Source: Tersicoccus solisilvae (GTDB lineage Bacteria > Actinomycetota > Actinomycetes > Actinomycetales > Micrococcaceae). From it: a stretch of DNA of 64,000 nucleotides. The notes beneath the pieces are model-generated. The model was not told the DNA's origin and did not search any database. It saw only the letters and a list, made by a program, of their open reading frames with translations. Location: positions 115,701 through 179,700 of the forward strand of contig NZ_BMJI01000005.1 of the NCBI RefSeq assembly GCF_014643255.1. Direction: 5' to 3'. The position numbers and the translations under genes were made by a program. Below are positions 26,860 through 37,000 of this stretch, piece by piece (position 1 is the first letter of the stretch; every line of letters starts with the position of its first letter).

Positions 26860-27887
26860 CACGAGCCCTCCGGGTCGGCCAGCGGTTCGCCGTACCAGTG
26901 CTCGATCAGCCGGCGGGCGATCGAGACGGTGCCGGGCAGCCGCACCTCGCCGGCGCCGACCGCGGCGGCCAGCTCGTCGCGCGTGAACCATCGCAGGTCG
27001 AGGATCTCGACGCCGTCCGGCACGGCCCGGGTGCCGGTGGCGTGGGCCGTGAATCCGAGCATCAGGGAGCACGGGAAGGGCCACGGCTGGGAGCCGAGGT
27101 AGCGGGGCCGGTCGACGTCGATGCCGGCCTCCTCCCCGATCTCCCGCACGACGGCGGCCTCGAGGGACTCGCCGGGTTCGACGAATCCGGCGAGCGTGGA
27201 GAACCGGTTGGCGGGCCACTGCGCGGACCGGCCGAGCAGCAGCCGGTCGTCGTCGTCGATGACGGTGCAGATGATGGCCGGGTCGGTGCGCGGGAAGTGC
27301 TGGGAGCCGTCGGCGGTGCAGCGCCGCACCCAACCGCCCTCGATCACCTCGGTGGTGGCCCCGCAGCGCGGACAGTGGGTGTGCACGCGGTGCCAGTGGT
27401 GCAGCGCGAGGGATTCCACGAACAGCCCGGCCTCGACGGTGTCCAGATCGTCGGCGGCGTCGCGCAGGCCACGCCACTGCGCTCCGGGGACCACCGCGCC
27501 GGCGTGGTCGTCCTGGTAGACGCCGGCGTCGGCCGGCCCGGCGGACTCGCTGCCGGGCACCTGGACCAGCACGACGTCGGTGCCGGCGGGCACGAGCCCG
27601 GCGGCGGTGGTGGCCCCGAGGTAGAGCGGTGGGGTGCCGTCGCTCGCGGGGGCGTCCTCGAGCAGCAGGAGGTGGCCGTCGCGGATCGGGGCCTGCCCGT
27701 CGCGCAGCGGCAGATACCGGGTGGTGGGCGACGACGCGAGGGTGCGGAACAGGTCCGGGTCGCTCCGGCGTTCGCCGCGCCGGTCGACCCCGGCCCGGGA
27801 GAGCAGCAGCGAGGCGTTGACGGTGGGGGCGGTCTCGCTCGCCGGACGGGCCACGGGCGGGGTCGGGGAGGGATCGCTGGTCGTCAT
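26856..27887 (-). CDS. nudC: NADH pyrophosphatase / RNA-decapping Nudix hydrolase NudC
   Basis: Hydrolyses NAD(H) to NMN(H) and AMP and can remove NAD caps from RNA. In the 343-aa protein, a zinc ribbon (HCPRCGATTEV...WVRRC, about residues 180-205) precedes the Nudix domain; the Nudix box is GFVEPGESLEAAVVREIGEEAGI, intact. SQPWPFPCSLMLGF is the NudC-specific SQPWPFPxS motif. The ATG at 27887 is chosen because TACGGT ends 6 nt upstream. It is the first gene of the nudC-uvrD2 operon and divergent from the phosphotransferase gene. Confidence 0.95.
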   Translation of the reverse strand: MTTSDPSPTPPVARPASETAPTVNASLLLSRAGVDRRGERRSDPDLFRTLASSPTTRYLPLRDGQAPIRDGHLLLLEDAPASDGTPPLYLGATTAAGLVPAGTDVVLVQVPGSESAGPADAGVYQDDHAGAVVPGAQWRGLRDAADDLDTVEAGLFVESLALHHWHRVHTHCPRCGATTEVIEGGWVRRCTADGSQHFPRTDPAIICTVIDDDDRLLLGRSAQWPANRFSTLAGFVEPGESLEAAVVREIGEEAGIDVDRPRYLGSQPWPFPCSLMLGFTAHATGTRAVPDGVEILDLRWFTRDELAAAVGAGEVRLPGTVSIARRLIEHWYGEPLADPEGSW

Positions 27888-27893
27888 CTCTCT

Positions 27894-27916
27894 ACCGTAC
27901 GCAGCCGTCCCGACAG
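27894..27916 (-). promoter_or_regulatory. PafBC-type promoter of nudC-uvrD2 (TGTCGGGA-N8-TACGGT)
   Basis: TGTCGGGA matches 6 of 8 positions of TGTCRGTG, with the exact N8 spacing to TACGGT, which ends 6 nt before the ATG. Candidate DNA-damage promoter, leaderless. Confidence 0.45.
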
Positions 27917-28007
27917 AACGCATGCCGCGGGAGCCCGGAGGGGCGGGATCTCGGTCACGCCCGGCGACTCGCCGCCGGTGCACGTGGGCCTCACCGGCCA
28001 CCCGGCA

Positions 28008-28013
28008 TACGGT
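28008..28013 (+). promoter_or_regulatory. -10 box TACGGT of the phosphotransferase gene
   Basis: TACGGT, then GGAGGG (6 nt), then GTG at 28020. Confidence 0.5.
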
Positions 28014-28019
28014 GGAGGG

Positions 28020-29411
28020 GTGAGACGTACCCCTGAGCAACTGGCGGCGATCGCGAGCGCTGCCGTGCCGCTGCTCTCCGCGCGTGCGGTGGCGGCGGAG
28101 CCGGACGACGCGGCCGACTTCGACGCCGCGCTGATCCGGGACGGTGCCGACCGCACCTGGCGGGTCCGCTCCCCCAAGCACCCGGAGGCGAGCCTGCGAC
28201 TCGAGAACGAGCTCACCGTGCTGCGCTCGTTCACCCCGGCCGTCCGCGCCGACCTGCCGTTCGAGCTGCCCACGGTGGCCGGCACCGTCCGGCAGGGTCC
28301 GCTGACGACGTTCGTGTACTCACACCTGCCCGGAGCCCGGCTGCGGATCGACGACGTGCGCTCCCGCAGTGTCGCCCCGGCCGTGGGCCGCGCCCTGGCC
28401 GCCGTGCACGGGCTGCCGCACGACCTGGTCGAGGACGCCGGACTGCCCGCGTACGCGGCCAACGAGTTCCGGCAGCGGCGCCTGAACGAACTGGACCAGG
28501 CGGCCTCCACCGCCCGGATCCCCGCCCGGTTGCTGCGCCGGTGGGAGGACGCCCTCGAGGACGTCAGCCTGTGGCGGTTCGCGCCGACGGTCGTGCACGG
28601 GGACCTGCACGAGGACCACGTCCTGGTCGACGGCGACCGGGTGACCGCGGTGTCCGGCTGGACCGACCTGCACGTCGGCGATCCCGCGGACGACTTCGCG
28701 TGGCTGGTGGCCTGCAACGACCAGTCGTTCGTGGAGATCGTCCTCGAGGCGTACTCGATGGCGCTGCCCGAGCCCGAGGACCCGCACCTGATGCACCGCG
28801 CGGCCCTGTCCGCCGAGTTCGCGCTGGCCAAGTGGCTGGTGCGCGGGGTGACGCTGGATGATGCCGGCATGGTCGCGGAGGCCCGGCACATGCTGGACGA
28901 GCTCGACCGCGACGTCGAGCGCACCGGCGGCTGGGAGCTGACCAGCCCGCCGCCCGAGGTCACCGAGGTTCCCGACGAGCAGGCGGCGGCCGCGCCGGGG
29001 AGCACCCCGGAGGTGTTCGCCCACCCGGCGGCAGGCGACCCGGCGGGCGACACACCCGACGGCGTGATGTCGACCGGCGCCACCGCGGTCAGCCCCTCAG
29101 CGGCCACCGCGGACGCCGGCACACCGCGGCCGACGGCGGCGACGCGGGTGACCGAACCCGACGCGGTGACCACCCGGCACCCCGTCATCGCCCGCCCCGG
29201 CACCGAGCCCGAGCCGGTGGCGCCGCCCGCCATGCCCACCGCACCGCCGTCCATCCCGGTCACGGGGACGGCCGACCACGGCACGGACTCCAACACCGAC
29301 ACCGCCGACCGCGGCGCGGACCCGGCGACCGTGGCCGACGGCGGCTCCTCCCCCGCGGCCCGGCTGGCCGGTGCGACGGCTGTCCGGGACCCGGAGGACT
29401 ACCGGCACTGA
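28020..29411 (+). CDS. aminoglycoside-phosphotransferase-like kinase with disordered tail
   Basis: Kinase fold of the APH/choline kinase family; the substrate is unknown. In the 463-aa protein the catalytic loop is VVHGDLHEDHVLV (about residues 195-207) followed by the metal site in HVGDPADDFAWLV. The N-lobe spans about 15-110. Residues after about 315 are Pro/Thr/Ala-rich and disordered (about 150 residues), longer than the usual family member. The GTG at 28020 is set by the promoter and start of similarity. It is divergent from nudC. Proximity to uvrD2 and adnAB is conserved in related actinobacteria, but no repair role is shown. Confidence 0.82.
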   Translation: MRRTPEQLAAIASAAVPLLSARAVAAEPDDAADFDAALIRDGADRTWRVRSPKHPEASLRLENELTVLRSFTPAVRADLPFELPTVAGTVRQGPLTTFVYSHLPGARLRIDDVRSRSVAPAVGRALAAVHGLPHDLVEDAGLPAYAANEFRQRRLNELDQAASTARIPARLLRRWEDALEDVSLWRFAPTVVHGDLHEDHVLVDGDRVTAVSGWTDLHVGDPADDFAWLVACNDQSFVEIVLEAYSMALPEPEDPHLMHRAALSAEFALAKWLVRGVTLDDAGMVAEARHMLDELDRDVERTGGWELTSPPPEVTEVPDEQAAAAPGSTPEVFAHPAAGDPAGDTPDGVMSTGATAVSPSAATADAGTPRPTAATRVTEPDAVTTRHPVIARPGTEPEPVAPPAMPTAPPSIPVTGTADHGTDSNTDTADRGADPATVADGGSSPAARLAGATAVRDPEDYRH

Positions 29412-29582
29412 CACCGGATCCCCTGCCTCACCGGAGTGTCCCGGGACCGGGCACCCCTACGCGCCCGCCGACAGCCCATCCGGCTCCGACCCCTCCGGCT
29501 CCGACCCGGCGGCGTCGGGCCCGCTCGCGGGCGCCGGGCCGCCGGCGTCGGGGCCGGCCGCCGCTCGCAGGCGCCGCCCGGG

Positions 29583-30491
29583 TCACCCCGCGAGAACGAG
29601 CTGCTCGACCACCCGCGCCAGGTCGGCACGCTGATCCGCCGTCAGCCCCCGGAGCGGCAGCGGTAGGCAGTCGACCGGTGCCAGCCCCAGGTGCTCGGCG
29701 ACCGCGGCGATCACCCGGATACTGCCGTACGCGGCGAACAACGCCCACAGCGGCTGCAGCCGCGCCGATTCGGCCGTTGCCTCCTCCGGCCGGCCCTGCC
29801 GCACGGCGTCGGTGATCCGCCGGGCCGGGACGGGCAGGGTGCCGGCGAGCACGGAGTACCAGGCGTCGCACCCCGCGGTGAGGCCGGCCGCGGCGCGCGC
29901 GTCCCCCGAGACGCCGATCGTCACGTGCTCCGGCAGGACCGAGCGGATCGCCCGCACGTGGTCACGGGCCCGGTCGGGGTCCTCGGGCACGCCGGGGATC
30001 TTGATCGAGGCGATGCCTGGCAGCGCGCCGATCCGGGCGTAGAGGTCGAGCGAGAAGGTGACGCGGGTGGTCGTCGGGTTGTCGTAGACGATCACCGGCA
30101 GGGCCGTCGCCGCCGTGACGTCCCGATACAGCCCCACCACCTCGTCGTCGGTGAGCGGTTGGTACGTCAGCGGCGCCAGCAGCAGTCCCGCGGCACCGGC
30201 CCGCTGCGCCGCCTCCGCGTGCGCGACGGCGTGCGCCGTCCGCAGCGCACCGATGCCCACGACGACCGGGACGTCCCCGGCGTGGTCGACGGCCAGCCGG
30301 GCGACGTGGGCGCGCTCCGCGGCATCGAGGTAGGCGGCGGAGCCGGTCGACCCGAGGGCGGTGATGGAGTCGACCCGCGCCGCCGTCAGGCGGTCGATCA
30401 GGCGCACGAACGCCGCGTCGTCCACGGTCTCGCCACCGCGACCGTCACGACGCAGCGGGGTGAGGGGGAACGCGCTCAGGCCCGTGAACAT
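29583..30491 (-). CDS. dihydrodipicolinate synthase / N-acetylneuraminate lyase family aldolase
   Basis: Class I aldolase of the DHDPS family using pyruvate or a related keto acid through a Schiff-base lysine. The 302-aa protein begins MFTGLSAFPLTP; the ALGSTGSAAYLDAAERAHV block replaces the canonical GTTGE with GSTGS. The active-site region includes IVYDNPTTT (Tyr) and ASIKIPG (Schiff-base Lys, about residue 166). The GSTGS change and single-gene context argue against a dedicated lysine-pathway DapA and for a sugar-acid or hydroxyproline-type aldolase. It is convergent with the phosphotransferase gene; the gap holds a two-unit TCCGGCTCCGACCC repeat near 29477. Confidence 0.82.
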   Translation of the reverse strand: MFTGLSAFPLTPLRRDGRGGETVDDAAFVRLIDRLTAARVDSITALGSTGSAAYLDAAERAHVARLAVDHAGDVPVVVGIGALRTAHAVAHAEAAQRAGAAGLLLAPLTYQPLTDDEVVGLYRDVTAATALPVIVYDNPTTTRVTFSLDLYARIGALPGIASIKIPGVPEDPDRARDHVRAIRSVLPEHVTIGVSGDARAAAGLTAGCDAWYSVLAGTLPVPARRITDAVRQGRPEEATAESARLQPLWALFAAYGSIRVIAAVAEHLGLAPVDCLPLPLRGLTADQRADLARVVEQLVLAG

Positions 30492-30660
30492 CGCGGTCAG
30501 GTCCTTCCGTGACGGGGTTGCCGGTCACCCCGGAGGAGGCGACCCCTCGACCGTAGCCCGGGCCGACCGCCACCACCTCGTGCGGTGGCATCACGCGGCG
30601 CCGGGGGCCCTGTGCGAGCGCCCGGGTTCGCGCGTGCCCGGCCGACCGGCTGGCCGGGCG

Positions 30661-33600
30661 TCAGCCCGCGGCCGGGAACGCCGCCGCCACGATCCGCTCC
30701 AGGGCGGCCTCGTCCGCCAGCACGGGCAGGCGCACCTCACGGCCGTGGGAGACGTAGAAGAACGCCGCGTCCACGTCGGCGAGCGGCACGTCGTGCAGCC
30801 GCGACCAGGCCAGCCGGTACAGGGCCAGCTGCACCGCCTTGTTCGCCAGGTCCCGGCCGGTGGGGACCTGGCCGGTCTTCCAGTCGATCAGGTCCCAGTG
30901 CCCGGTGACGTCGCGGAACACCGCGTCGATCCGCCCGCGCACGACGACGGAGCCGACCCGCGTCTCCACGGGCGCCTCGACGGCGGCCGGGATCATCGAC
31001 GCGAAGCGGGACGCCTGGAACGCGGCGATCATGCCGGGCAGGTCGTGGCCGGCGTCGACGTGGGCGTCGGCCTGGCCGGGGACGTCCCCGAGGTCGAGCA
31101 TCCCCGGCTCGCCGTACCACTCCTCCACCCAGGCGTGGAAGGCGGTTCCCTTGCGCGCGGCCGGGGACGGCCGGCGCGGGACGGGCCGGCGCAACCGGGC
31201 GAGCACACCGGCCGCGTCGTCATCCAGGTCGACCAGCGTGGACGCGGAGATGTGCGTCGGCGGCTGGGCCTGCGCGGTGTTCGGCGGGGTGAGGAACCGT
31301 TCCAGGAGCACGGTAGTCTCCTGCTCCCACCGGGCGCTCCCTGGCGGGGCCTCCTCCCGGCGGGGAGGGACCGTGCCCGACGCACCGGCCAGCACCTCGA
31401 GCACCTCGTCGGCCGCGCGCTGCAGGGCAGGACGGCGGCTGGTGCCGGGACGCAGCCGGCGGCCCTCGGCGTCCACCGGGGAGTCGAGCGGGTCGTAGGG
31501 CCACCGGGCCGTCTCGGGCCGGTCGGCGTGCGGGTTGGCGGTCCCGGCGTCGTCGACCCAGGTGCCGCGGACGACGGCGGGGTCCTCCCCTTCCGTCAGC
31601 GCCTCGAGTTCGGCGAGGAACGGGGAGAGGGCGGACGGGTTCTTGTTGCCGCCGCGCCACCGCGCGGACGTGAGGATCAGGTCGCGGCGGGCCCGGGTGA
31701 TGGCGACGTACGCGAGACGGCGCTCCTCGAGTTCGGCGTGCTCGCCGGCCCGGGCCGCATAGTCCTTCTCCGCGTCGACGAGGCTCTTCAGGTCCGGCTG
31801 GTCGAGATCCCACTGCGGCAGGTGGGCGTGGTCGCCGCGCAACGGCCATGGCAGGGCGAGCCTGTCCATGGACCAGCGGGTTCGCTTGTCCGACGGGAAC
31901 ACGCCCACGCTCATCCCGGGCACGATCACGGCGTCCCACTCCAGGCCCTTGGCGGCGTGCGCGGTGAGCAGCTGAACGGCGTCGCTGCGCACGTCCGGCT
32001 GGGCGGTCTCCAGGCCGTTCTCCTCGTCCTTCGCCGCCTCCAGCCAGCCGAGGAACGCGACGACGTCGATCCGGGGACTGCCGGCGAGGAACGACGCCGC
32101 GGCGTCGGCGAAGGCGTCCAGGTTGCCGCGGGCCTGGTGGATGCTGACGCCGGGTCGTGCGGTGACCTCGATGTCCAGCAGCATGGCGCGTTCCACCTGG
32201 GTGATCAGGGTGGTCAGCTCGTCACCGAGGTAGCTGCGCAGGTCGCGCAGTTCCGCGGCGAGGCGGGCGAGCCGGTCGCGACCGGCGGGCGAGAGGGAGC
32301 GGCCGTGCGCCGATTCCCACCCCGGGTCCGGCAGCCAGTCGACGGCCTCGACCAGGCTCGCGGCGTCGACGGTGTCCGACTCGACCGGGCCGGACTCCCC
32401 GGCGGTGCCCGGCGTGCTCGCGTCGAGCTCTTCCCGCTGCCGCAGGGCCCGCTCACGGCGGGAGGCGAGGACGCGTGACCAGTCGCGCAGGGCCATCAGA
32501 TCGCGGGGACCGATCCGCCACCGGGCGCCGACCATCAGCCGCATGAGGGCGTCCGAGCGGCCCGGGTCGGCGAGCACCTGCAGGGTGCTGACCACGTCGA
32601 CGATCTCGGGAGTGTCCAGCAGGCCGCCGAGACCGACCACCTCGACGGGGATGCCGCGATCGGTGAGGGCGCGCCGGATCGGTTCGATCTGGGCGCGGGT
32701 GCGGCACAGCACCGCCGTCGACGGTGGCTCCTCCGGGGATCCCGTCGTCCCGGGTCCGGCGGGCCCGGCCGCCGCCCGGGCGGCGGGTGTCAGGTCGGGG
32801 CGCAGGGCGATGACGTGGTCGACGATGGCCGCCGCCTCGTCATCCGTCGTGGCGTGCTGTTCGATGAGCACCCGGCCGGGGCCGGCGCCGGGCCGGGCGC
32901 GCAGGGGCGGCACCGCGTTCGCGGCACTCGCCTCACCGGACCCGCCGTCGCCGCCGGAGAGCGGGGCGGAGACCAGGTTCGCCGCGTCGAGGATGTGCTC
33001 GTCGTTGCGCCAGGCGGTGGTGAGGTACCGGGTGGGGGCGCGTTCGACGGACCCGTCGGGACCGAGGCGCGGGAAGTCGTGGCCGAAGGCGTGCAGCTGC
33101 CCGGCCGACGCCCCGCGGAAGCCGTAGATGGACTGCTTGGGGTCACCGACCGCGGTCACGGGGTGCCCGTCGCCGAAGAGGGTGCGGAACAGGGACGCCT
33201 GGGCGTGGGAGGTGTCCTGGAACTCGTCGAGCACGACGACGGGGTACCGGGCCCGCTCGGCGGCCCGCACCGCGGGGACCTTCTGCGCGATCCGCGCCGC
33301 GATGTGCACGAGGTCGCCGTAGTCCAGCACCCCACGGCGGCGCTTCGCTTCGTCGTACTTCGCGACCAGGCCGGCGATGGTGGCGAGCGTGCGCAGCCGG
33401 TCCAGGGCCTTCGTCGCGGTGTCGGCGGTGCGGGTGTTCTTCCCGGCGACGTAGGGCAGCGGCGCCAGCCGGGCGACGTTCTCCGTCAGCCACGCCTCGA
33501 CGTCGGCGGGTTCCCGGAGGTGTTCGGCGCACTCGGAGGACATCTGCAGCACCCCGGCGATGAGCCGGCTCTTCGCGCTGACGAAGTGCCGGTGCTCCCC

Positions 33601-34098
33601 GTCGTAGGCCTCCACGACCTGGCTCGCCAGCTGCCAGGCCTGAGCCTGTCCGATGACCACGGCATCCCGCTCGACACCCAGGCGCAGGCCGTGGTCCTGG
33701 ACGATCGACGCGGCGTAGGAGTGGTAGGTGCTGATCTGCGGGTCCAGCACGGCCGCGCCGTCGGCCTCCGCGGCTGCGGGCAACAGTCCCGCCGCCCGCA
33801 GCCGGCGCAGCGCCGAGCCGACGCGCGTGGCCAGTTCGCCGGCGGCCTTGCGGGTGAAGGTGACGCCGAGGATCTGGTCCGGGGAGACGAGGCCGTTGGC
33901 CACCAGCCAGGTGATGCGCTGGGACATCGTGGCCGTCTTGCCGGACCCGGCGCCGGCGACCACGAGCAGCGGCTCGAGCGGGGCGGCGATGACGGCGGCC
34001 TGTTCGGGGGTGGGCGGGGGGCTGCCGAGCGCCTCCGCCAGCCGGTCCGGGGTGATCACCGCGCGTTCGGCGGGCGACTGCCGCGTGTCCGCGCTCAT
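30661..34098 (-). CDS. adnB: AdnB-like helicase-nuclease subunit
   Basis: Motor and nuclease subunit of the AdnAB complex that resects double-strand breaks in actinobacteria. In the 1145-aa protein the UvrD-like motor has VVAGAGSGKTATM (about residues 47-59), VTFTRKAAGEL, VVVLDEFQDTSHAQ, AVGDPKQSIYGFRGA, TAHAAKGLEWDAVIV and YVAITRARRDL. The C-terminal RecB-like nuclease shows the His in KGTAFHAWVEEW, then GRIDAVF, LIDWKTG and the Q-(6)-Y-type QLALYRLAW, so it looks active. The ATG at 34098 overlaps the adnA stop (ATGA). adnA precedes adnB as in mycobacteria. Confidence 0.92.
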   Translation of the reverse strand: MSADTRQSPAERAVITPDRLAEALGSPPPTPEQAAVIAAPLEPLLVVAGAGSGKTATMSQRITWLVANGLVSPDQILGVTFTRKAAGELATRVGSALRRLRAAGLLPAAAEADGAAVLDPQISTYHSYAASIVQDHGLRLGVERDAVVIGQAQAWQLASQVVEAYDGEHRHFVSAKSRLIAGVLQMSSECAEHLREPADVEAWLTENVARLAPLPYVAGKNTRTADTATKALDRLRTLATIAGLVAKYDEAKRRRGVLDYGDLVHIAARIAQKVPAVRAAERARYPVVVLDEFQDTSHAQASLFRTLFGDGHPVTAVGDPKQSIYGFRGASAGQLHAFGHDFPRLGPDGSVERAPTRYLTTAWRNDEHILDAANLVSAPLSGGDGGSGEASAANAVPPLRARPGAGPGRVLIEQHATTDDEAAAIVDHVIALRPDLTPAARAAAGPAGPGTTGSPEEPPSTAVLCRTRAQIEPIRRALTDRGIPVEVVGLGGLLDTPEIVDVVSTLQVLADPGRSDALMRLMVGARWRIGPRDLMALRDWSRVLASRRERALRQREELDASTPGTAGESGPVESDTVDAASLVEAVDWLPDPGWESAHGRSLSPAGRDRLARLAAELRDLRSYLGDELTTLITQVERAMLLDIEVTARPGVSIHQARGNLDAFADAAASFLAGSPRIDVVAFLGWLEAAKDEENGLETAQPDVRSDAVQLLTAHAAKGLEWDAVIVPGMSVGVFPSDKRTRWSMDRLALPWPLRGDHAHLPQWDLDQPDLKSLVDAEKDYAARAGEHAELEERRLAYVAITRARRDLILTSARWRGGNKNPSALSPFLAELEALTEGEDPAVVRGTWVDDAGTANPHADRPETARWPYDPLDSPVDAEGRRLRPGTSRRPALQRAADEVLEVLAGASGTVPPRREEAPPGSARWEQETTVLLERFLTPPNTAQAQPPTHISASTLVDLDDDAAGVLARLRRPVPRRPSPAARKGTAFHAWVEEWYGEPGMLDLGDVPGQADAHVDAGHDLPGMIAAFQASRFASMIPAAVEAPVETRVGSVVVRGRIDAVFRDVTGHWDLIDWKTGQVPTGRDLANKAVQLALYRLAWSRLHDVPLADVDAAFFYVSHGREVRLPVLADEAALERIVAAAFPAAG

Positions 34099-37000
34099 TC
34101 GGTGACCTGCCGTCCGGGCGCGCAGAGCGGACACACGGCGGGAAGGGTACAGTGCGGCCGCTCCCCGGGCTGGTGCCGGGCCTCGAACGTCGCGCCGGTC
34201 ATCGTGCTCGCCGCCGAACGGACGAGGTCGATGGCCCACGGGTCTCCGTCGGCGAGGGGTTCCTGGTCCTGCACGCTCACCGACTTCTCTCCCGTGCCGA
34301 GGTTGATCAGGGCAGCACCGCCGGGGCGGTCGCCGTCGCCGAACCCGCCGGCGGCGACGGCCACCTGGTAGGCGCCCAGCTGCGGATGGGTGGGCATGTC
34401 GTCCTTCTTCGGTTTGTGCTTGCCGGTCTTCAGGTCGGCGATGAACAGGCGGCCCTCGCCGTCGACCTCCAGCCGGTCGACCTGCCCACGGAGCACGGCC
34501 CGGACCGGCCCCTGTCCGGCGGCCCCGTCGACGGGCGCCAGCTCGACCTCGAAGTCCTTCTCCACGTGCAGAAGCGTGCGCCCGTCGGTGCGGCTGACGG
34601 TGACGTAGTCGGCGAACCGGTCGACCATGGTGCGGGCCCGCTCGAACTCCTTGTCCGTCTCCCACGTGTCGGGCAGGGACAGCTGCGCCCACAACCGGGA
34701 CAGCTCGGCGCCGAGGTCCGCCCGGGAGCCCGCCGGCAGCCGCTCGGCGATCCGGTGCACGAGGGTGCCGAGGCTGCGGGCCAGGTCGGTGGCCTCCTGC
34801 CCCCCGGCGGTCTGGACGAACCAGTTCAGTGGGGAGTCCTGGACGGCGGTGATCCGGGACGGGGACACCGTCACGGTCTCCTCGGCCCCCACGATCGGGG
34901 CGTCGGTGCTCAGCGGCAGCAGTCCCCACCAGGTGTCCGGGTGCGCTCCGGGCACGGACACGGTCCCGGTCGAGCCGGTGGCCGAGCCGGTGGCCGTTCC
35001 GAGTGCGCCGACGGCGGCGAGCCGGGCGAGCTGGGTGACGGCCGCGGCCCGCTCCGCCGGGTCCTCGGACTGGGCGAACTGCCGCAGCTCGGCGACCAGC
35101 GCCCGCAGGGTGACCGGACGACTGACCGTCGTGTGCGGCCGCGCCTGCGTGGGGTCGGGCCACGGATCGACGAGGTCGAGGAACGCGGAGGGCTGCTCGT
35201 CCTCCGCGTCGACGCCCACGCAGATCAGCCGTTGCCGGGCCCGGGAGACCGCGACGGAGAAGCTGCGCAGTTCGTCGTGGCGAACCTGCCGCAGCCGGGC
35301 CTGCACATCCCGCTGGCCGGCGACGTCCGCACCCAGGTCGAGGATGTCGACGAGCTCGGTGGAGCCGAGCAGCTCGCCGCGCAGCCGCGGGTTGGGCCAC
35401 ACCCCGTCCTGCAGGCCGGCGACGACGACGACGTCCCACTCGCGGCCGGCCGCCGAGGCCGGGGTGAGCAGCTCGACGGCGTCGCCGGTCGGTGCGCGGT
35501 CCGCGAGCGTGTCCATCGGCACCTCCTGCCCGGCCACGTAGTCGAGGAACTGGGCCGGGGAGGCGCCGGGGAGCTGGTCGACGTAGCGTTCGGCGGTCTG
35601 GAACAGGGCCATCATGGCGTCCAGGTCCCGGTCGGCGCGTTCGCCCGCGGGACCGCCGGCGAGGGCCTCGCGGACCCAACGGCGCTCGGCACCGGACGCC
35701 TCCCACAGGGCCCACAGCACCGTCTCGGGCGTGGCCCCGTCCTGGCCGGCCGCCGCGGTGCCGGCGGCGAGCATGCCGGCGATCGACCGGGCGGGCTGCG
35801 CGTCGCGAGTGAGTCCGGTGAGCGCGCCGGGCACCTGCAGGGATTCGACAAGCAGCTCGTCGCTCGCGCGCCCGCCCCCGGCCTCCAGTTCGAGGGCACG
35901 CAGCTGCTGCCGCAGGCGGCGCAGGCCCAGGGCCGAGGCGCCACCGAACCGGGAGGTGAGCAGGGCGACGGCCAACTCCGCGGTGAGCGGGATCCGGCCG
36001 AGGCTGACGGCGTACAGGTCGAGCAGCGCGGCGACGGCCACTTCGTCCCGGACCGGCCGCTCGGCCGCGGGCAGTCGCACGGGCACCCCCTGCTGGGTCA
36101 GGGCCCGGGCCAGGGAGGTGAGCAGGGATCCGGTCCGGACGATCACGGCCATCGACGCCCACGGCCGCTGCTCGCGCAGGTGCCCCTCGAGGAGGCGCTG
36201 GGCCAGGAACCGGGCCTCGTGCAGCCCGGAGGCGACGACGTGCGCCTCGACGGCGTCGACGACCGGCGCACCGGGCTCGGGGCCGGACTCGGCGGCGGGG
36301 ACGTCCAGGACGCGCCCGCTCGTCGCGCCGCCGGTGACCGGGATCCGGTCGGCCACCCGGCGCCACGCGGCGGCGGTCGCCCCACCGAGCCGCCACGACG
36401 TGGTCAGCGTGTGAGTGCGCAGCCCGGGCAGATGATCCTCCAGACCGCCGAGCAGGTCCGGGCGGGCCCCGCGGAAGCCCTGGACGACGGACTCCGCCGA
36501 GGCCGTGAGCACGATGTCCGACTCCGCGCCGATCACGTACAGCAGTTCGTGGATGGCGGGATTCGCCTCCTGCAGGTCGTCCACCAGGATGAGCGAGAGC
36601 CGGGCGCGCTCGGCGGCCAGGAAGGCGGGGTTCTCCTGCAGCACCCGCCGGGCCTCGGTGATGATGCCGGCGGGGTCGAAGGCCTCCGGCATGCGCAGGT
36701 CGAGCACGTCCCGGTACTCGCGGTACAGGCGCGCGGCGGCCACCCAGTCCCCCCGGTCGCGGTCGCGGCCGAGCCGGGCGAGGTCCTCGTCGGTCAGCCC
36801 GTACTCGGTGAGCCGGTCGAAGAGCTGCCGGACCTCCTGCCGGAACCCGCGGGTGGCCAGGGCCTCGCTCAGGTCGGCCGGCCATACGAGCGGCGCCCCG
36901 ATCCCGGCCCGGTGCCCGGAGAGCAGGTCCGCGATGATCTGGTCCTGTTCGGCGCCGGAGAGCAGCCGGGGCGGGGCGGGCAGCGCGAGGTACTTCTCCA

